Translations under genes and position numbers: made by a program
Shown here: piece by piece, positions 42,942 through 51,755 of the stretch
Layout of the letters: the number at the start of each line of letters is the position of its first letter
Position numbering within the stretch: the first letter of the stretch is position 1
NCBI GenBank assembly: GCA_027063305.1
Contig: JAMORY010000013.1
Location: 1 to 64,000, forward strand
Direction: 5' to 3'
Length of the DNA stretch: 64,000 bases
From: Sulfurovum sp.
Lineage (GTDB): Bacteria; Campylobacterota; Campylobacteria; Campylobacterales; Sulfurovaceae
Notes under the pieces: generated by a model
The model's database searches: none
Told to the model about the DNA's origin: nothing
What the model saw: only the letters and a program-made list of their open reading frames with translations

Positions 42942-43951
42942 AGATAGCCGTTATCACCATCAACCAGCCTAGCCTCGATGCTGCGGGGCGACTCCTTGGT
43001 GTTCTAGGTGAGCATGACGTGGACGTTTACGGCAAAGCGGGACTGGCACATAGCCTTGAGCGTTTGCACACCTACAAAAAGCTCGATGACATTCTCCCCG
43101 ATGCATGGAAGCATTACGATGCCATCATCGCCATCTTGGCAATGGGTGCGGTGGTTCGCAAGATCGCTCCGCTACTTGAAGACAAAGCGACCGATCCTGC
43201 CGTGATCGTCATCAACCTTGCGCTGGACAAGATAGTTCCGCTGCTTAGCGGACATCTCGGCGGTGCCAACGCACTGGCAGACACCCTTGCTCAGCGTCTA
43301 CCAAACTGCATCAACTTCATCTCTACCGCGACCGACCAGACAAAAACACTGGCGTTTGAAATGCTGGCACAAGAGCGAGGCTGGCAGATAGCAAACCTCA
43401 AAGCTCTTGCACGCATCTCCAACCGCCTCATCAACAAACAGCCCGTCAAGGTAGCCACCTACCCCACACTCTTTAAGAGCATCCCCGACAAAACACACCT
43501 TACCCATGTAGGGTTTGAGCATATCGATGAAGATACCGTGGTCATCGCCCCGCACATCCAAAGCGATGCCCTTACGCTCAAACCTCCTGTTACACTGGGT
43601 ATGGGATGCAACAGAGATACCCCTTTTGCGCTACTTAAAGAGGCGTTTGAAGCCTTTTTGACCAAACATCACCTAACCAAAGCCTCCATTGCAGGCATCG
43701 CCTCTTTTGAAGCGAAAAAAGATGAGGCAGGACTCTTGGCACTTGCCAAAGCGTATGACCTGCCCATCCACTTTTACGACAAAGCCAAGATCAACGCACT
43801 GGAAGCGACCTTCAGCCCCTCTGCCTCTACCAAGTTCTTCGGGCTCAAAGGGGTGGCTGAACCAAGTGCGGTTCTAGGCTCTGTCTATAAGGAGCTTGTG
43901 ATCAAAAAAGAGGTATATAACAAAGCAATTACCATAGCAGGAGCGATCTAA
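42938..43951 (+). CDS. cbiG: Cobalt-precorrin-5A hydrolase
   Basis: CbiG opens the delta-lactone and releases acetaldehyde, the ring-contraction step that marks the anaerobic pathway. The 337-residue protein shows ILAMGAVVRKIAPLLEDKAT, PLLSGHLGGANALADTLAQ (family core, about 105-123) and the C-terminal domain VTLGMGCNRDTPFALLKEAF and KFFGLKGVAEPSAVLGS. Both the start and the end overlap neighbours (cbiF by 4 bases, cbiH by 1). Confidence 0.93.
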   Translation: MKIAVITINQPSLDAAGRLLGVLGEHDVDVYGKAGLAHSLERLHTYKKLDDILPDAWKHYDAIIAILAMGAVVRKIAPLLEDKATDPAVIVINLALDKIVPLLSGHLGGANALADTLAQRLPNCINFISTATDQTKTLAFEMLAQERGWQIANLKALARISNRLINKQPVKVATYPTLFKSIPDKTHLTHVGFEHIDEDTVVIAPHIQSDALTLKPPVTLGMGCNRDTPFALLKEAFEAFLTKHHLTKASIAGIASFEAKKDEAGLLALAKAYDLPIHFYDKAKINALEATFSPSASTKFFGLKGVAEPSAVLGSVYKELVIKKEVYNKAITIAGAI

Positions 43952-44736
43952 TGGCACATAAACTCTACATCTTAAGCAGCGGTGCAGGCGGCACCAAATA
44001 TATGACGACCGAGGCGCTTGCCGCACTGGATGAGTGTGAAGTAGTGGTAGGCTACCGCAACTATGTCAAAGAGCTCTCCGAGCTTATTGGCGACAAGCCG
44101 GTATTCATGTCGGGAATGACAAAAGAGATCGCACGGTGTCAAGAGGCGATCAACTACGCCAAAGAGGGTAAGACCACCTGCATCATCTCCAACGGTGATG
44201 TCAATGTCTTTGGTATGGCAACACTGGTCGTGGAACTGATGGACGAACAGAACCTTTGGGATGAGATAGAGGTTGAATCCATTGCAGGAGTCACTTCGTT
44301 TTTGGCAACGGCAAGCCGTGTGGGTGCGCCCATCAGCCAAGACTTTGCCGTTATCTCCCTCTCGGACAAGCTTACCGACATCGACCTCATTGACAAACGT
44401 GTGCAGTTGGGCTTGGAGGGTGATTTTGTTCTGGGCATCTACAATCCCAAGTCCAAAAAGCGCATTCAGCCCTACCTCAACTTTTTAGAAAGGCTCAAAG
44501 CGATTGATGAGCGCATTGCCATCATCGCCTCTCATGTGGGGCGCAACAAAGAGAAGGTCACCATCACCACCACGACCGAGCTTATTAAAGAGGGGCTGGA
44601 GCATCCTGAGATCACGATGTCGACACTCATTATCGTCTGTAACACCAACGCCAGACTGACCAAAAACGGGCTGGTACTCACCCCACGCGGCTACCTCAAC
44701 AAGTATGAACTTAACGGGGAGCTCAAAGCCAAGTGA
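43951..44736 (+). CDS. cbiH: Cobalt-precorrin-3 C17-methyltransferase
   Basis: CbiH methylates C17 and starts ring contraction. The 261-residue protein has LYILSSGAGGTKYMTTEALA, VVGYRNYVKEL, TTCIISNGDVNVFGMATLVV, SIAGVTSFLATASRVGAPIS and LGIYNPKSKKR, in family order. The glycine-rich first loop (SSGAGGTKYMT) differs from the usual GxGPG. It is joined by single-base overlap to cbiG and by 4 bases to cbiA. Confidence 0.93.
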   Translation: MAHKLYILSSGAGGTKYMTTEALAALDECEVVVGYRNYVKELSELIGDKPVFMSGMTKEIARCQEAINYAKEGKTTCIISNGDVNVFGMATLVVELMDEQNLWDEIEVESIAGVTSFLATASRVGAPISQDFAVISLSDKLTDIDLIDKRVQLGLEGDFVLGIYNPKSKKRIQPYLNFLERLKAIDERIAIIASHVGRNKEKVTITTTTELIKEGLEHPEITMSTLIIVCNTNARLTKNGLVLTPRGYLNKYELNGELKAK

Positions 44737-45995
44737 AAGCCTACTGCATCTCCGCCATCGCTTCCAATCAGGGGAAGACCATCTTGACCACCGCACTTCT
44801 GTGGCACTTTCGCCACCGTGTGCGCCCCTTCAAGATAGGCCCCGACTTCATCGACCCGCAGTTTCACACCCGTGTCTGCGGTACACCTTCGGTCAACCTT
44901 GACAGCTTCATCATGAACGAAGATCAGATAGCGTGGATGTTCGCACACTATGCCACCCAAGAGGTCGCCGTCATCGAGGGGGTCATGGGCTTTTACGATG
45001 GTCAGAACAAAGGGTGCTCGGCTTATTCGGTAAGTAAACGTCTGGGGGTTCCTACCATCTTGGTGCTTGACGGCAGCGGCAGCTACATCACCGTCTCTGC
45101 GGTGCTTAAAGGGCTGCTTAGCTACAGAGATGACAACACCATTCAAGCAGTGGTACTCAACAAACTCTCCTCCCCCATGCACTATGCGCTCATCAAAAAA
45201 CAGTTAGAAGCAGACCATCCGCACATCAAGGTGTTAGGCTGGATCGCCAAGAACCTCCCCTCTTTAAGCGACACCCACTTAGGGCTTGACCTCAGATCGC
45301 TTGATGCCATAGCCAACATCAGCCAGGAGGTGCTTACGCACATCGACCTTGAAGCGCTCGAAAGCCTAAACCCCTGCACCCCGAACACCCCTAGCCACTA
45401 CCCTTTCCCCAAAGTACAAAAGCAGCCAAAGAGCATCGCCGTAGTGCATGATGAGAACTTCTCGTTCCTCTACCACGACAACTTCATGTTTTTGCAAGCA
45501 CATTTCCAAGAGGTCATCACCCTCAACGCAACCCGCAACGAGCCCATTCCACCCCATGCGGACATAGTCTACATCCCTGGCGGTTACGTAGAGAGCGACG
45601 AAACCTATGCTCGCATCAAAGATGCTGACATATTCAAAGCTTCACTCATAGCCCATGCCAAGAGCAAACCCGTCTATGCCGAGTGCGCAGGACTGCTCTA
45701 CCTTGGCAAAAGTGTCGATGACAAACCTATGAGCAACATTTTAGACATCACCTTTACGCTGGAAAAACGCTTTGTCAGACTAGGCTACTACTACAACCAA
45801 GCAGACATCAAAGGACACGCATTCCACTACACCCGCCCCACCCCCTCAACACTGCAAAAAGGGTTTGATATACTCAGCAAGACCCCGCAGGGCAAAGGAG
45901 AGATCGGTAGCTGGCAAGAGGGAAAGGTCTTTGGTACCTACCTGCATACGATGTTCAGGGCGTATCCAGAAGTGATAATGGAGAAAATAAGATGA
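44733..45995 (+). CDS. cbiA: Cobyrinate a,c-diamide synthase
   Basis: CbiA amidates the a and c side chains with glutamine and ATP. The 420-residue protein has the ATP-binding N domain (ISAIASNQGKTILTTALLW, FKIGPDFIDPQFHTRVCG, VIEGVMGFYDGQNKGCS) and a class I amidotransferase-like C domain (YIPGGYVESDETYARI, the Cys nucleophile in YAECAGLLYLGKS, and a final YLHTMFRAYPEV). The start is a GTG overlapping the cbiH stop. Confidence 0.94.
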   Translation: MKAYCISAIASNQGKTILTTALLWHFRHRVRPFKIGPDFIDPQFHTRVCGTPSVNLDSFIMNEDQIAWMFAHYATQEVAVIEGVMGFYDGQNKGCSAYSVSKRLGVPTILVLDGSGSYITVSAVLKGLLSYRDDNTIQAVVLNKLSSPMHYALIKKQLEADHPHIKVLGWIAKNLPSLSDTHLGLDLRSLDAIANISQEVLTHIDLEALESLNPCTPNTPSHYPFPKVQKQPKSIAVVHDENFSFLYHDNFMFLQAHFQEVITLNATRNEPIPPHADIVYIPGGYVESDETYARIKDADIFKASLIAHAKSKPVYAECAGLLYLGKSVDDKPMSNILDITFTLEKRFVRLGYYYNQADIKGHAFHYTRPTPSTLQKGFDILSKTPQGKGEIGSWQEGKVFGTYLHTMFRAYPEVIMEKIR

Positions 45996-47704
45996 AACAC
46001 TTCACCCCCAAAGATGCCGAAACACTCATGAAGATCATTGTCAATCGGCGGGATGTTCGCGGGCATCACTTTAGTAGTGCCCCTATCAATGAGCAAGAGC
46101 TGCAAATGCTGCTTGAAGCCGCGCACCATGCCCCGTCAGTAGGCTACTCTCAGCCGTGGAAGTTCGTGGTAGTGAAGGATGAAACACTGCAAGAAGCCAT
46201 CTACCGAAACTTCAAAGAGAGCTTTAAGAAGAGCAAAAAGAAGTTCAAGCACCGCCCCGAGTATGCCAAGCTCAAACTCGAAGCGCTCAAAGAGACCAAG
46301 CTTCATATTGCCGTTTTCTATCACCATCAAGGAGGGTACATTTTGGGGCAGACAAGCCAAGCGGATGTAGGGCGCTACTCTGTGGCAACTGCCATTGAGA
46401 ATATGTGGCTGATGGCACGAGCACTAAATATCGGTATGGGGTGGGTAAGCATCCTTAAGCCTAAGAAGGTGCGTAAATTGCTGGGGCTTGGCGAAGCGTA
46501 CGAGATGGTCGGCTACCTCTGTGTGGGCAAACTCAAGAGCCTCCCCGATGAACCCGAGCTCAAAATCCTTGGCTGGGAGACGCAAAAAGAGCGAAGCCGT
46601 ACCGTAACGGTGCTTGATGGCACCACACCATACGGATCAACCAGGCACATCCGCCCCATTTGCGGTACCAAAGCCCCGTTAGAGCGACTCATAGACAAAA
46701 AGGCGACATTTCTGATTGCTCTTAGCCACACAAAAACCGCCAACATCAAAGGCATTACCCAGGCAGGTCTTCCGGGCTTGATGCACCTTACCCCCACACT
46801 CGATGCGGAGTTTGTCAAGCTCGGCAGGCTCAAAAGCCTTAAAAAACTTCCCAAGACCGCCAAAGGCATCCCTACCCCTGCGCTCATCACCCGTGCCGTG
46901 CATCTGCTTACCCCCTACGGGCACATCGAAGCGCTCGATCTGGGGCTCAAAACACCTCCCAAGCTCAAACAAAAACATCTGCACCGTTTTGGCATAGTAC
47001 CTAGCGGGAACATCGCCAAAGATGCCAAGATAGACGCACGCGAACTCTTTGAAAAGGGGTACCACTTCGGAGAGAGTTACCAACTCAAAGACAACTACCT
47101 CATCTTGGGTGAGTCTGTCCCCTCAGGTACGACCACGGCAACGGCAACGGCTTTGGCACTAGGCTATGAAGCGGAGGGGCTCTTCTCTTCAAGCTTCAAA
47201 GATGTCCCCAATGACATCCGCCAACGCACCATTACCAAAGCCCTGAAAAAAGCAGAGAACAAAACCGACCTTTTTGACATTCTTGGTACAGTTTCGGACA
47301 ACATGCTCATCTTCAATGCAGGCTTCATCCTCGGTGTCAACGGACGCTTCCCTGTTGTCCTTGCAGGCGGCACGCAGATGGCAGCGGTACTTCTGGTAGC
47401 CAACCGCATCATCGACTACATGGGTACGGCATTTGAAGTACGCAACCTTGCACTCTGCACCACAAAATGGGTCGCCAAAGACAAACACTCTAACATCAAA
47501 GCCCTCTTACAGATGCTCGACTTCCCCATCAACGCCTACTACACCGACTTTGATTTCTCCTGCGCACACACCCCTGCACTCAAACGCTACGACAAAGGCG
47601 AAGCCAAAGAGGGTGCAGGAGCCGGCGCAGCCATCATGTACGGCTACCTCAACGGACTTGGCAAAGAGGAGATCAGCAGGCAGGTAGAGGGATTTTTAGG
47701 CTAA
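45992..47704 (+). CDS. BluB-CobT fusion: dimethylbenzimidazole synthase and its phosphoribosyltransferase
   Basis: The 570-residue protein has two parts. Residues about 1-205 are a BluB-type nitroreductase (NRRDVRGHHF, LLEAAHHAPSVGYSQPWKFV, NIGMGWVSILKPKKVRKLLG), which splits reduced FMN with oxygen to give 5,6-dimethylbenzimidazole. Residues about 215-570 match the archaeal/cyanobacterial CobT-like family TIGR00303 (NIKGITQAGLPGLMHLTPTL, GIPTPALITRAVHLLTPYG, GESVPSGTTTATATALALGY, GRFPVVLAGGTQMAAVLLVA), which would activate the base with nicotinate mononucleotide. The fusion couples making and activating the lower ligand. The first gene overlap (4 bases, with cbiA) keeps it in the operon. Confidence 0.88.
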   Translation: MKHFTPKDAETLMKIIVNRRDVRGHHFSSAPINEQELQMLLEAAHHAPSVGYSQPWKFVVVKDETLQEAIYRNFKESFKKSKKKFKHRPEYAKLKLEALKETKLHIAVFYHHQGGYILGQTSQADVGRYSVATAIENMWLMARALNIGMGWVSILKPKKVRKLLGLGEAYEMVGYLCVGKLKSLPDEPELKILGWETQKERSRTVTVLDGTTPYGSTRHIRPICGTKAPLERLIDKKATFLIALSHTKTANIKGITQAGLPGLMHLTPTLDAEFVKLGRLKSLKKLPKTAKGIPTPALITRAVHLLTPYGHIEALDLGLKTPPKLKQKHLHRFGIVPSGNIAKDAKIDARELFEKGYHFGESYQLKDNYLILGESVPSGTTTATATALALGYEAEGLFSSSFKDVPNDIRQRTITKALKKAENKTDLFDILGTVSDNMLIFNAGFILGVNGRFPVVLAGGTQMAAVLLVANRIIDYMGTAFEVRNLALCTTKWVAKDKHSNIKALLQMLDFPINAYYTDFDFSCAHTPALKRYDKGEAKEGAGAGAAIMYGYLNGLGKEEISRQVEGFLG

Positions 47705-47716
47705 ATGATACAAATA

Positions 47717-47725
47717 TGTTATAAT
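47717..47725 (+). promoter_or_regulatory. Extended -10 promoter of the MntA/HepT pair
   Basis: TGTTATAAT is a perfect extended -10 element (TGn then TATAAT), 24 bases before the MntA-like start codon and just after the bluB-cobT stop. It would give the toxin-antitoxin pair, and the cob genes after it, a promoter separate from the operon's own. Confidence 0.6.
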
Positions 47726-47749
47726 CATTCTCAAAAAAGGAGAGGATAA

Positions 47750-48034
47750 ATGAACCGTCAAGATATACTTACATTGCTTAAAAACAACAAATCATTTTTA
47801 CAACAACGGTTCAATATTCAATCTATCGCCTTAGCAGGCAGTTTTGCCAGAGATGAGGCTACTTCACAAAGTGATATCGATATTATCGTCAATATGCCCT
47901 CCTCTTTTCAAAATTTTTTTGATCTCAAATATTTTTTAGAAGAGAAGTTAGGCAGAACCGTTGATCTCGGATTGGAAAAAAATCTCCGTGCATTCATCAA
48001 AAAACAGATGCAAGATGAGATGATATATGTCTAG
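47750..48034 (+). CDS. MntA-like minimal nucleotidyltransferase antitoxin
   Basis: The 94-residue protein is a minimal nucleotidyltransferase with GSFARDEATSQSDIDI (Gly30-Ser31, Asp42, Asp44) and a third acidic residue in GRTVDLG (Asp72). In type VII systems MntA-type proteins adenylylate the HEPN toxin HepT on a tyrosine and so silence it. AGGAGAGG precedes the start. It overlaps the next gene by 8 bases. Base composition here is clearly AT-richer than in the flanking cob genes, which points to acquisition. Confidence 0.8.
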   Translation: MNRQDILTLLKNNKSFLQQRFNIQSIALAGSFARDEATSQSDIDIIVNMPSSFQNFFDLKYFLEEKLGRTVDLGLEKNLRAFIKKQMQDEMIYV

Positions 48035-48446
48035 GAAGATAGAATTTTATCTCGTAGATATTTTCATCGCAGCCGATAAGATATCACGCTATATTGAAAA
48101 ATTTGAAAATGCAGAAGTTTTTTTGCATAGTGAATTGGAGTGGGATGCAACTATCCGTGAGCTAGAAATTATCGGTGAAGCGACCAATAAATTATTGCAA
48201 GAGAATATACTAGCACCACAATTTCGTATGATCGTCGACTTTAGAAACCAGATCGCTCATGGATATTTCGGAATAGATGAAGAGATCGTATGGGAAGTTG
48301 CAACCATACTCTTAGAAGATTTTATTTGTACACTTCATGATATTGTACAAGAACATAAGATCGATCTTAATGAAGCTATTGAAGCAGCCAAAGAAGATCA
48401 TCACTACAACTTAGCTACACTGTCACTTCTTGAGAGACTTTCATGA
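48027..48446 (+). CDS. HepT-like HEPN-domain toxin (DUF86)
   Basis: The 139-residue helical protein carries the HEPN RNase motif RNQIAH (Arg73, His78) followed by Tyr80 in AHGYFGID, the tyrosine modified by MntA in the studied systems. HepT toxins cleave RNA when free. The stop codon overlaps the cobU start (ATGA), so translation of cobU is coupled to the toxin gene. Both motifs are intact, so activity is expected. Confidence 0.82.
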   Translation: MSRKIEFYLVDIFIAADKISRYIEKFENAEVFLHSELEWDATIRELEIIGEATNKLLQENILAPQFRMIVDFRNQIAHGYFGIDEEIVWEVATILLEDFICTLHDIVQEHKIDLNEAIEAAKEDHHYNLATLSLLERLS

Positions 48447-48937
48447 AAATACTCTACTACGGCGGACAAAAATCGGGCAAGAGCCTACTAGCGGAACAAA
48501 AGACACTCAGCCTTGCCAAAGAACAGAAGCCCTACTACATCGCCACATACGACAACAGCTACGAAGATGCGGAGATGGCCAAGCGTATTGCCAAGCATCA
48601 GTCACAACGACAAGAATCGTTCCATACTATCGAAGAGACACATCATCTTGCCAAAGTCATTGAATCAGGGCAAACCTACCTCATCGACTGTATGAGTATG
48701 TGGCTTCTCAATACCCTTACATGGGAAGAGGAAAAACTCTTTGCAGAGCTTGAAGCACTTTCTACAAAAGAAACGAACATTGTCTTTGTCCTTAATGATG
48801 TTAGTTCAGGTGTTATCCCCATAGATAGTATAAGCCGAAAGTATGTCGATCGTTCAGGGGTCATCGGGCAAAAGTTAGCAGCAATGTGTAATGAAGTGTA
48901 TGAGGTGAAGCTGGGGTTGGAGATAAGGCTGAAATGA
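48443..48937 (+). CDS. cobU: Adenosylcobinamide kinase / guanylyltransferase
   Basis: CobU phosphorylates adenosylcobinamide and adds GMP to give the GDP-activated form. The 164-residue protein has the P-loop YYGGQKSGKS (residues 7-14), RIAKHQSQRQESFHTIEE with the guanylylated histidine region, LIDCMSMWLLNTL and SSGVIPIDSISRKYVDRSGV. It is a little shorter than the usual 180 residues, complete at both ends. It overlaps the HepT gene and cobD by 4 bases each. Confidence 0.92.
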   Translation: MKILYYGGQKSGKSLLAEQKTLSLAKEQKPYYIATYDNSYEDAEMAKRIAKHQSQRQESFHTIEETHHLAKVIESGQTYLIDCMSMWLLNTLTWEEEKLFAELEALSTKETNIVFVLNDVSSGVIPIDSISRKYVDRSGVIGQKLAAMCNEVYEVKLGLEIRLK

Positions 48938-49962
48938 TACAAACATTCCAACACGGCGGCGACATCACCGCATTTGCCAAAACCTGCGGATGCAGTATAA
49001 ATGAAGTGATCGACCTCTCTTCCAACATCAATTTTGTCAAGCCGCATATCGATGTGGACTTCAATGCCATCGATATTGCACCCTATCCCAACTACGACAG
49101 ACTCCATGAGAGCATTGCCGACCATTATGGTGTTGCAACAAAACAGATGGAACTTTTCAATGGTGGGAGTAGTGCTATATTCTCACTTTTCCCACATATC
49201 AAGGGCAACCACAAGGGATTGCCCCTACGGTGTGCAGTTTATTCTCCGGCATATTTGGAGTATAAAAAAGCGGTGGAGCGGTTCGGGTATGCACTGCATC
49301 TCATCGACCGTTTTCAGGCTATTGATATGGAAGTACTGCAAGGGAGTCTGGTGGTCTTCGTCAATCCTGCGACACCCGATGGAAAGTTTTACGACATCCA
49401 CCCCCTGCTTGAGAAGTGGCACAGCCGTGAGTGTACGGTACTCATCGATGAGTCGTTCATCGAGTTTACGCCACACGCTTCGGCTACAAAGCACCTTGCA
49501 CAGTACCCTAACCTCTTCATTTTAAAGTCACTCACCAAATACTGGGGAGCGGCGGGGATTCGTATGGGAGCGTTGCTCTCTTCAGCGCAAAACATAGCCG
49601 CACTCAAACAGAGGGAACCACTCTGGAAACTCTCGGCATTCGATGCTGCCTATATTCAATCCGCCTTACACGATAAAACGTTTGCCAATCGTTCAGAGGC
49701 AGCAAATCAAGAGAGCCATGCCTACCTGCTTGCACTGCTGCAAAAAAGTCCGTTGGTCAAACGCATCTACCCCTCCGAAGCGAACTTCATACTGGTCGAA
49801 CTTCAGGGTATTACGGCAGAGGAGCTACAAAAGAGGCTGATTCCCTACAGAGTGATGGTACGCAACTGTGAGAATTTCAATGGTCTAAACAAGTACCATG
49901 TGCGCATCGCACTTAAAGAGATAGAAAAACTGCAACGACTCCAAGAGGTATTCCATGCATAA
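48934..49962 (+). CDS. cobD: Threonine-phosphate decarboxylase (CobD type)
   Basis: CobD (class I aminotransferase fold, HisC-like) makes aminopropanol phosphate for the nucleotide loop. The 342-residue protein has FQHGGDITAFAKTCGC at the start, NGGSSAIFSLF, the PLP-binding VFVNPATPDGKFYD and LIDESFIEF, the PLP lysine in LKSLTKYWGAAGIRMG and a C-terminal VRNCENFNGLNKYHVRIAL. A REP-like hairpin at 49203-49228 adds about nine residues (GNHKGLPLR) in frame, before CAVYSPAYLEYK. It is usually called cobC in aerobic-pathway organisms. Confidence 0.9.
   Translation: MIQTFQHGGDITAFAKTCGCSINEVIDLSSNINFVKPHIDVDFNAIDIAPYPNYDRLHESIADHYGVATKQMELFNGGSSAIFSLFPHIKGNHKGLPLRCAVYSPAYLEYKKAVERFGYALHLIDRFQAIDMEVLQGSLVVFVNPATPDGKFYDIHPLLEKWHSRECTVLIDESFIEFTPHASATKHLAQYPNLFILKSLTKYWGAAGIRMGALLSSAQNIAALKQREPLWKLSAFDAAYIQSALHDKTFANRSEAANQESHAYLLALLQKSPLVKRIYPSEANFILVELQGITAEELQKRLIPYRVMVRNCENFNGLNKYHVRIALKEIEKLQRLQEVFHA
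49203..49228. repeat. REP-like hairpin inserted in cobD
   Basis: GGGCAA-CCACAAGGGA-TTGCCC followed by CTAC has the same ACAAGGG...CCCCTAC pattern as intergenic copies at 29136 and 30129. Here it lies inside cobD and is translated without a frameshift. Confidence 0.75.
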
Positions 49963-51280
49963 TATCAGCATTTTCGGTACCAGCTCCGATGCGGGGAAAA
50001 GCACTGTTACATGGCTCATTGGGCGTATGCTCCAAGAAAAGGGCTACCGTGTTGCACCATTTAAAGCACAGAATGTCTCAAACAATGCCCATGTGGCAGA
50101 TGACGGCAGCGAAATCGCTATTGCCCAGCATTTTCAAGCCAAGGCTCTAGGTGTACCGACAAGCTGGCATAACAACCCCGTACTGCTCAAATCGGGGCGC
50201 GAGTCAATGGCATCGCTCATTGTCGGAGGAAAGAGTATTGCCGACAAGGATGTCTGGGCATACTACCGTGACCTTGACGGACTCAAACCTATCGTCACCG
50301 ATGCATTCCAAACACTTCAAGAGCGCTACAACATTGTTATTGCCGAGGGAGCGGGCAGTCCTGTCGAGCTGAATCTCATGGACAAAGACCTCTCCAATAT
50401 CTTCATCGCCACCAAGTTCAACACCAAGATCATCCTAGTTGCCGACATTGAAAAAGGAGGAGTCTTCGCCTCTATCTACGGGGTCTACCACCTACTTCCC
50501 CAACAGCTTAGAAACAATGTCATCGGAGTCATCGTCAACAAGTTCAGAGGCGATATGCGGCTCTTTGACGAGGGGGTGCGCATTATCGAGAAAGAGTTTG
50601 GCATTCCGGTACTTGGCGTACTGCCTTACGAGCCTTTCAACCTTGGGTTCGAGGATTCGCAGAGTCTGGAGAACTACCATCAGGACTGTACCCGCGCTAC
50701 CAAGCGCATTGCCGTGATCGCCTACCCCACTATGAGCAACTACAACGATTTCGAACCGCTGCTTGCCACCCCTGAGATCTGCCTTGAGTTCGTTCGCTCC
50801 AATATCGACCTGAACCGATTTGACCAGATCATACTTCCCGGTTCCAAACGGGTCATCGATGATCTCAGATGGCTTAAAAGTACCGGTCTCTTCACTCAAC
50901 TACAACACATCCGCACAGAGCAGACAAGTGAACTCCTCGGTATCTGCGGCGGATACCAGATGATGTTCGAGCGTATCATCGATGAAAACTGCATTGAGAC
51001 AACCGAGCCTACTATCGAAACGGGGCTTGGGTTCATCGACGATGAGATTGTCTTTCAAAAAGAAAAGAGCCTTAGTAAGTACGGGTCACGCTACGAGATA
51101 CACCACGGTACCAGCGCAAAATACCCCCATAGCTACCGAGACAAAGGGCTTTACGGTACATTCGAACACGGGCTTTTTATCGATGAACGGTTCATAGCCT
51201 ATGAAAAAGTCCAAATAGCAGCCTTTGTCGAGAAGATGCGTCCCCATTTCAAGCTGGATAGACTCTTGGAGGAATTATAG
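49955..51280 (+). CDS. cbiP: Cobyric acid synthase
   Basis: CbiP (CobQ) amidates four side chains of adenosylcobyrinic acid a,c-diamide. The 441-residue protein has ISIFGTSSDAGKSTVTWLIG, PFKAQNVSNNAHVADDGSEI, VIAEGAGSPVELNLMDKDLS, LVADIEKGGVFASIYG and a C-terminal amidotransferase domain with IILPGSKRVIDDL, LLGICGGYQMM (nucleophile cysteine) and GTFEHGLF. It is about 40 residues shorter than usual but all motifs are present. It overlaps cobD by 8 bases. Confidence 0.94.
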   Translation: MHNISIFGTSSDAGKSTVTWLIGRMLQEKGYRVAPFKAQNVSNNAHVADDGSEIAIAQHFQAKALGVPTSWHNNPVLLKSGRESMASLIVGGKSIADKDVWAYYRDLDGLKPIVTDAFQTLQERYNIVIAEGAGSPVELNLMDKDLSNIFIATKFNTKIILVADIEKGGVFASIYGVYHLLPQQLRNNVIGVIVNKFRGDMRLFDEGVRIIEKEFGIPVLGVLPYEPFNLGFEDSQSLENYHQDCTRATKRIAVIAYPTMSNYNDFEPLLATPEICLEFVRSNIDLNRFDQIILPGSKRVIDDLRWLKSTGLFTQLQHIRTEQTSELLGICGGYQMMFERIIDENCIETTEPTIETGLGFIDDEIVFQKEKSLSKYGSRYEIHHGTSAKYPHSYRDKGLYGTFEHGLFIDERFIAYEKVQIAAFVEKMRPHFKLDRLLEEL

Positions 51281-51337
51281 TAGTTTTAAGCGCTATTTGC
51301 CTACCATATCATAATTACATTGCAAGGAACAGTACCG

Positions 51338-51754
51338 ATGAAACAGTTAAAGATCACCCTATTACTCCCCCTTTTTCTTACCGTAGCGAACGCCTCCGTT
51401 CTTCCTGACGGTGTCATGGCGTATATCGATGCGATCTTGGCGGCATTGAGCCTCTTGCTGATCATCCTTTTTATAAACAACACTTCAACAAAGCAGAAGC
51501 TCAAAGAGGCGCAAGAGACCATTGAAGAGAAAGACGAGAAGATCAACTGGCTTCGCCGTATCGGGGCGGAGAACGAACATAGACACACCACCAAGATCCA
51601 AGAGCTGGAGAAGCAGATCGTAGAGCTTAACCATACTATCGAGAAGCTTGAACAGCGTGTCAAGGAGGGAACGAAAAACCAGGTGGTTGCAAAACTCGAA
51701 GCCCTACAGCATAAACGTGCCAAGGCGATGGAAGAAGCCGGTCTGGAGGCTTAA
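51338..51754 (+). CDS. Membrane-anchored coiled-coil protein inside the cobalamin operon
   Basis: The 138-residue protein has an N-terminal hydrophobic segment that may be a signal peptide (LLLPLFLTVANAS), one membrane helix (about 24-46, AILAALSLLLIILFI) and a long heptad-like coiled coil (about 50-138; KLKEAQETIEEKDEKINWLR, KQIVELNHTIEKLEQRVKEG). ATG 51338 follows CAAGGAA. No family is recognised. It lies between cbiP and cbiB and is followed after one base by a second coiled-coil gene. Confidence 0.65.
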   Translation: MKQLKITLLLPLFLTVANASVLPDGVMAYIDAILAALSLLLIILFINNTSTKQKLKEAQETIEEKDEKINWLRRIGAENEHRHTTKIQELEKQIVELNHTIEKLEQRVKEGTKNQVVAKLEALQHKRAKAMEEAGLEA

Positions 51755-51755
51755 T

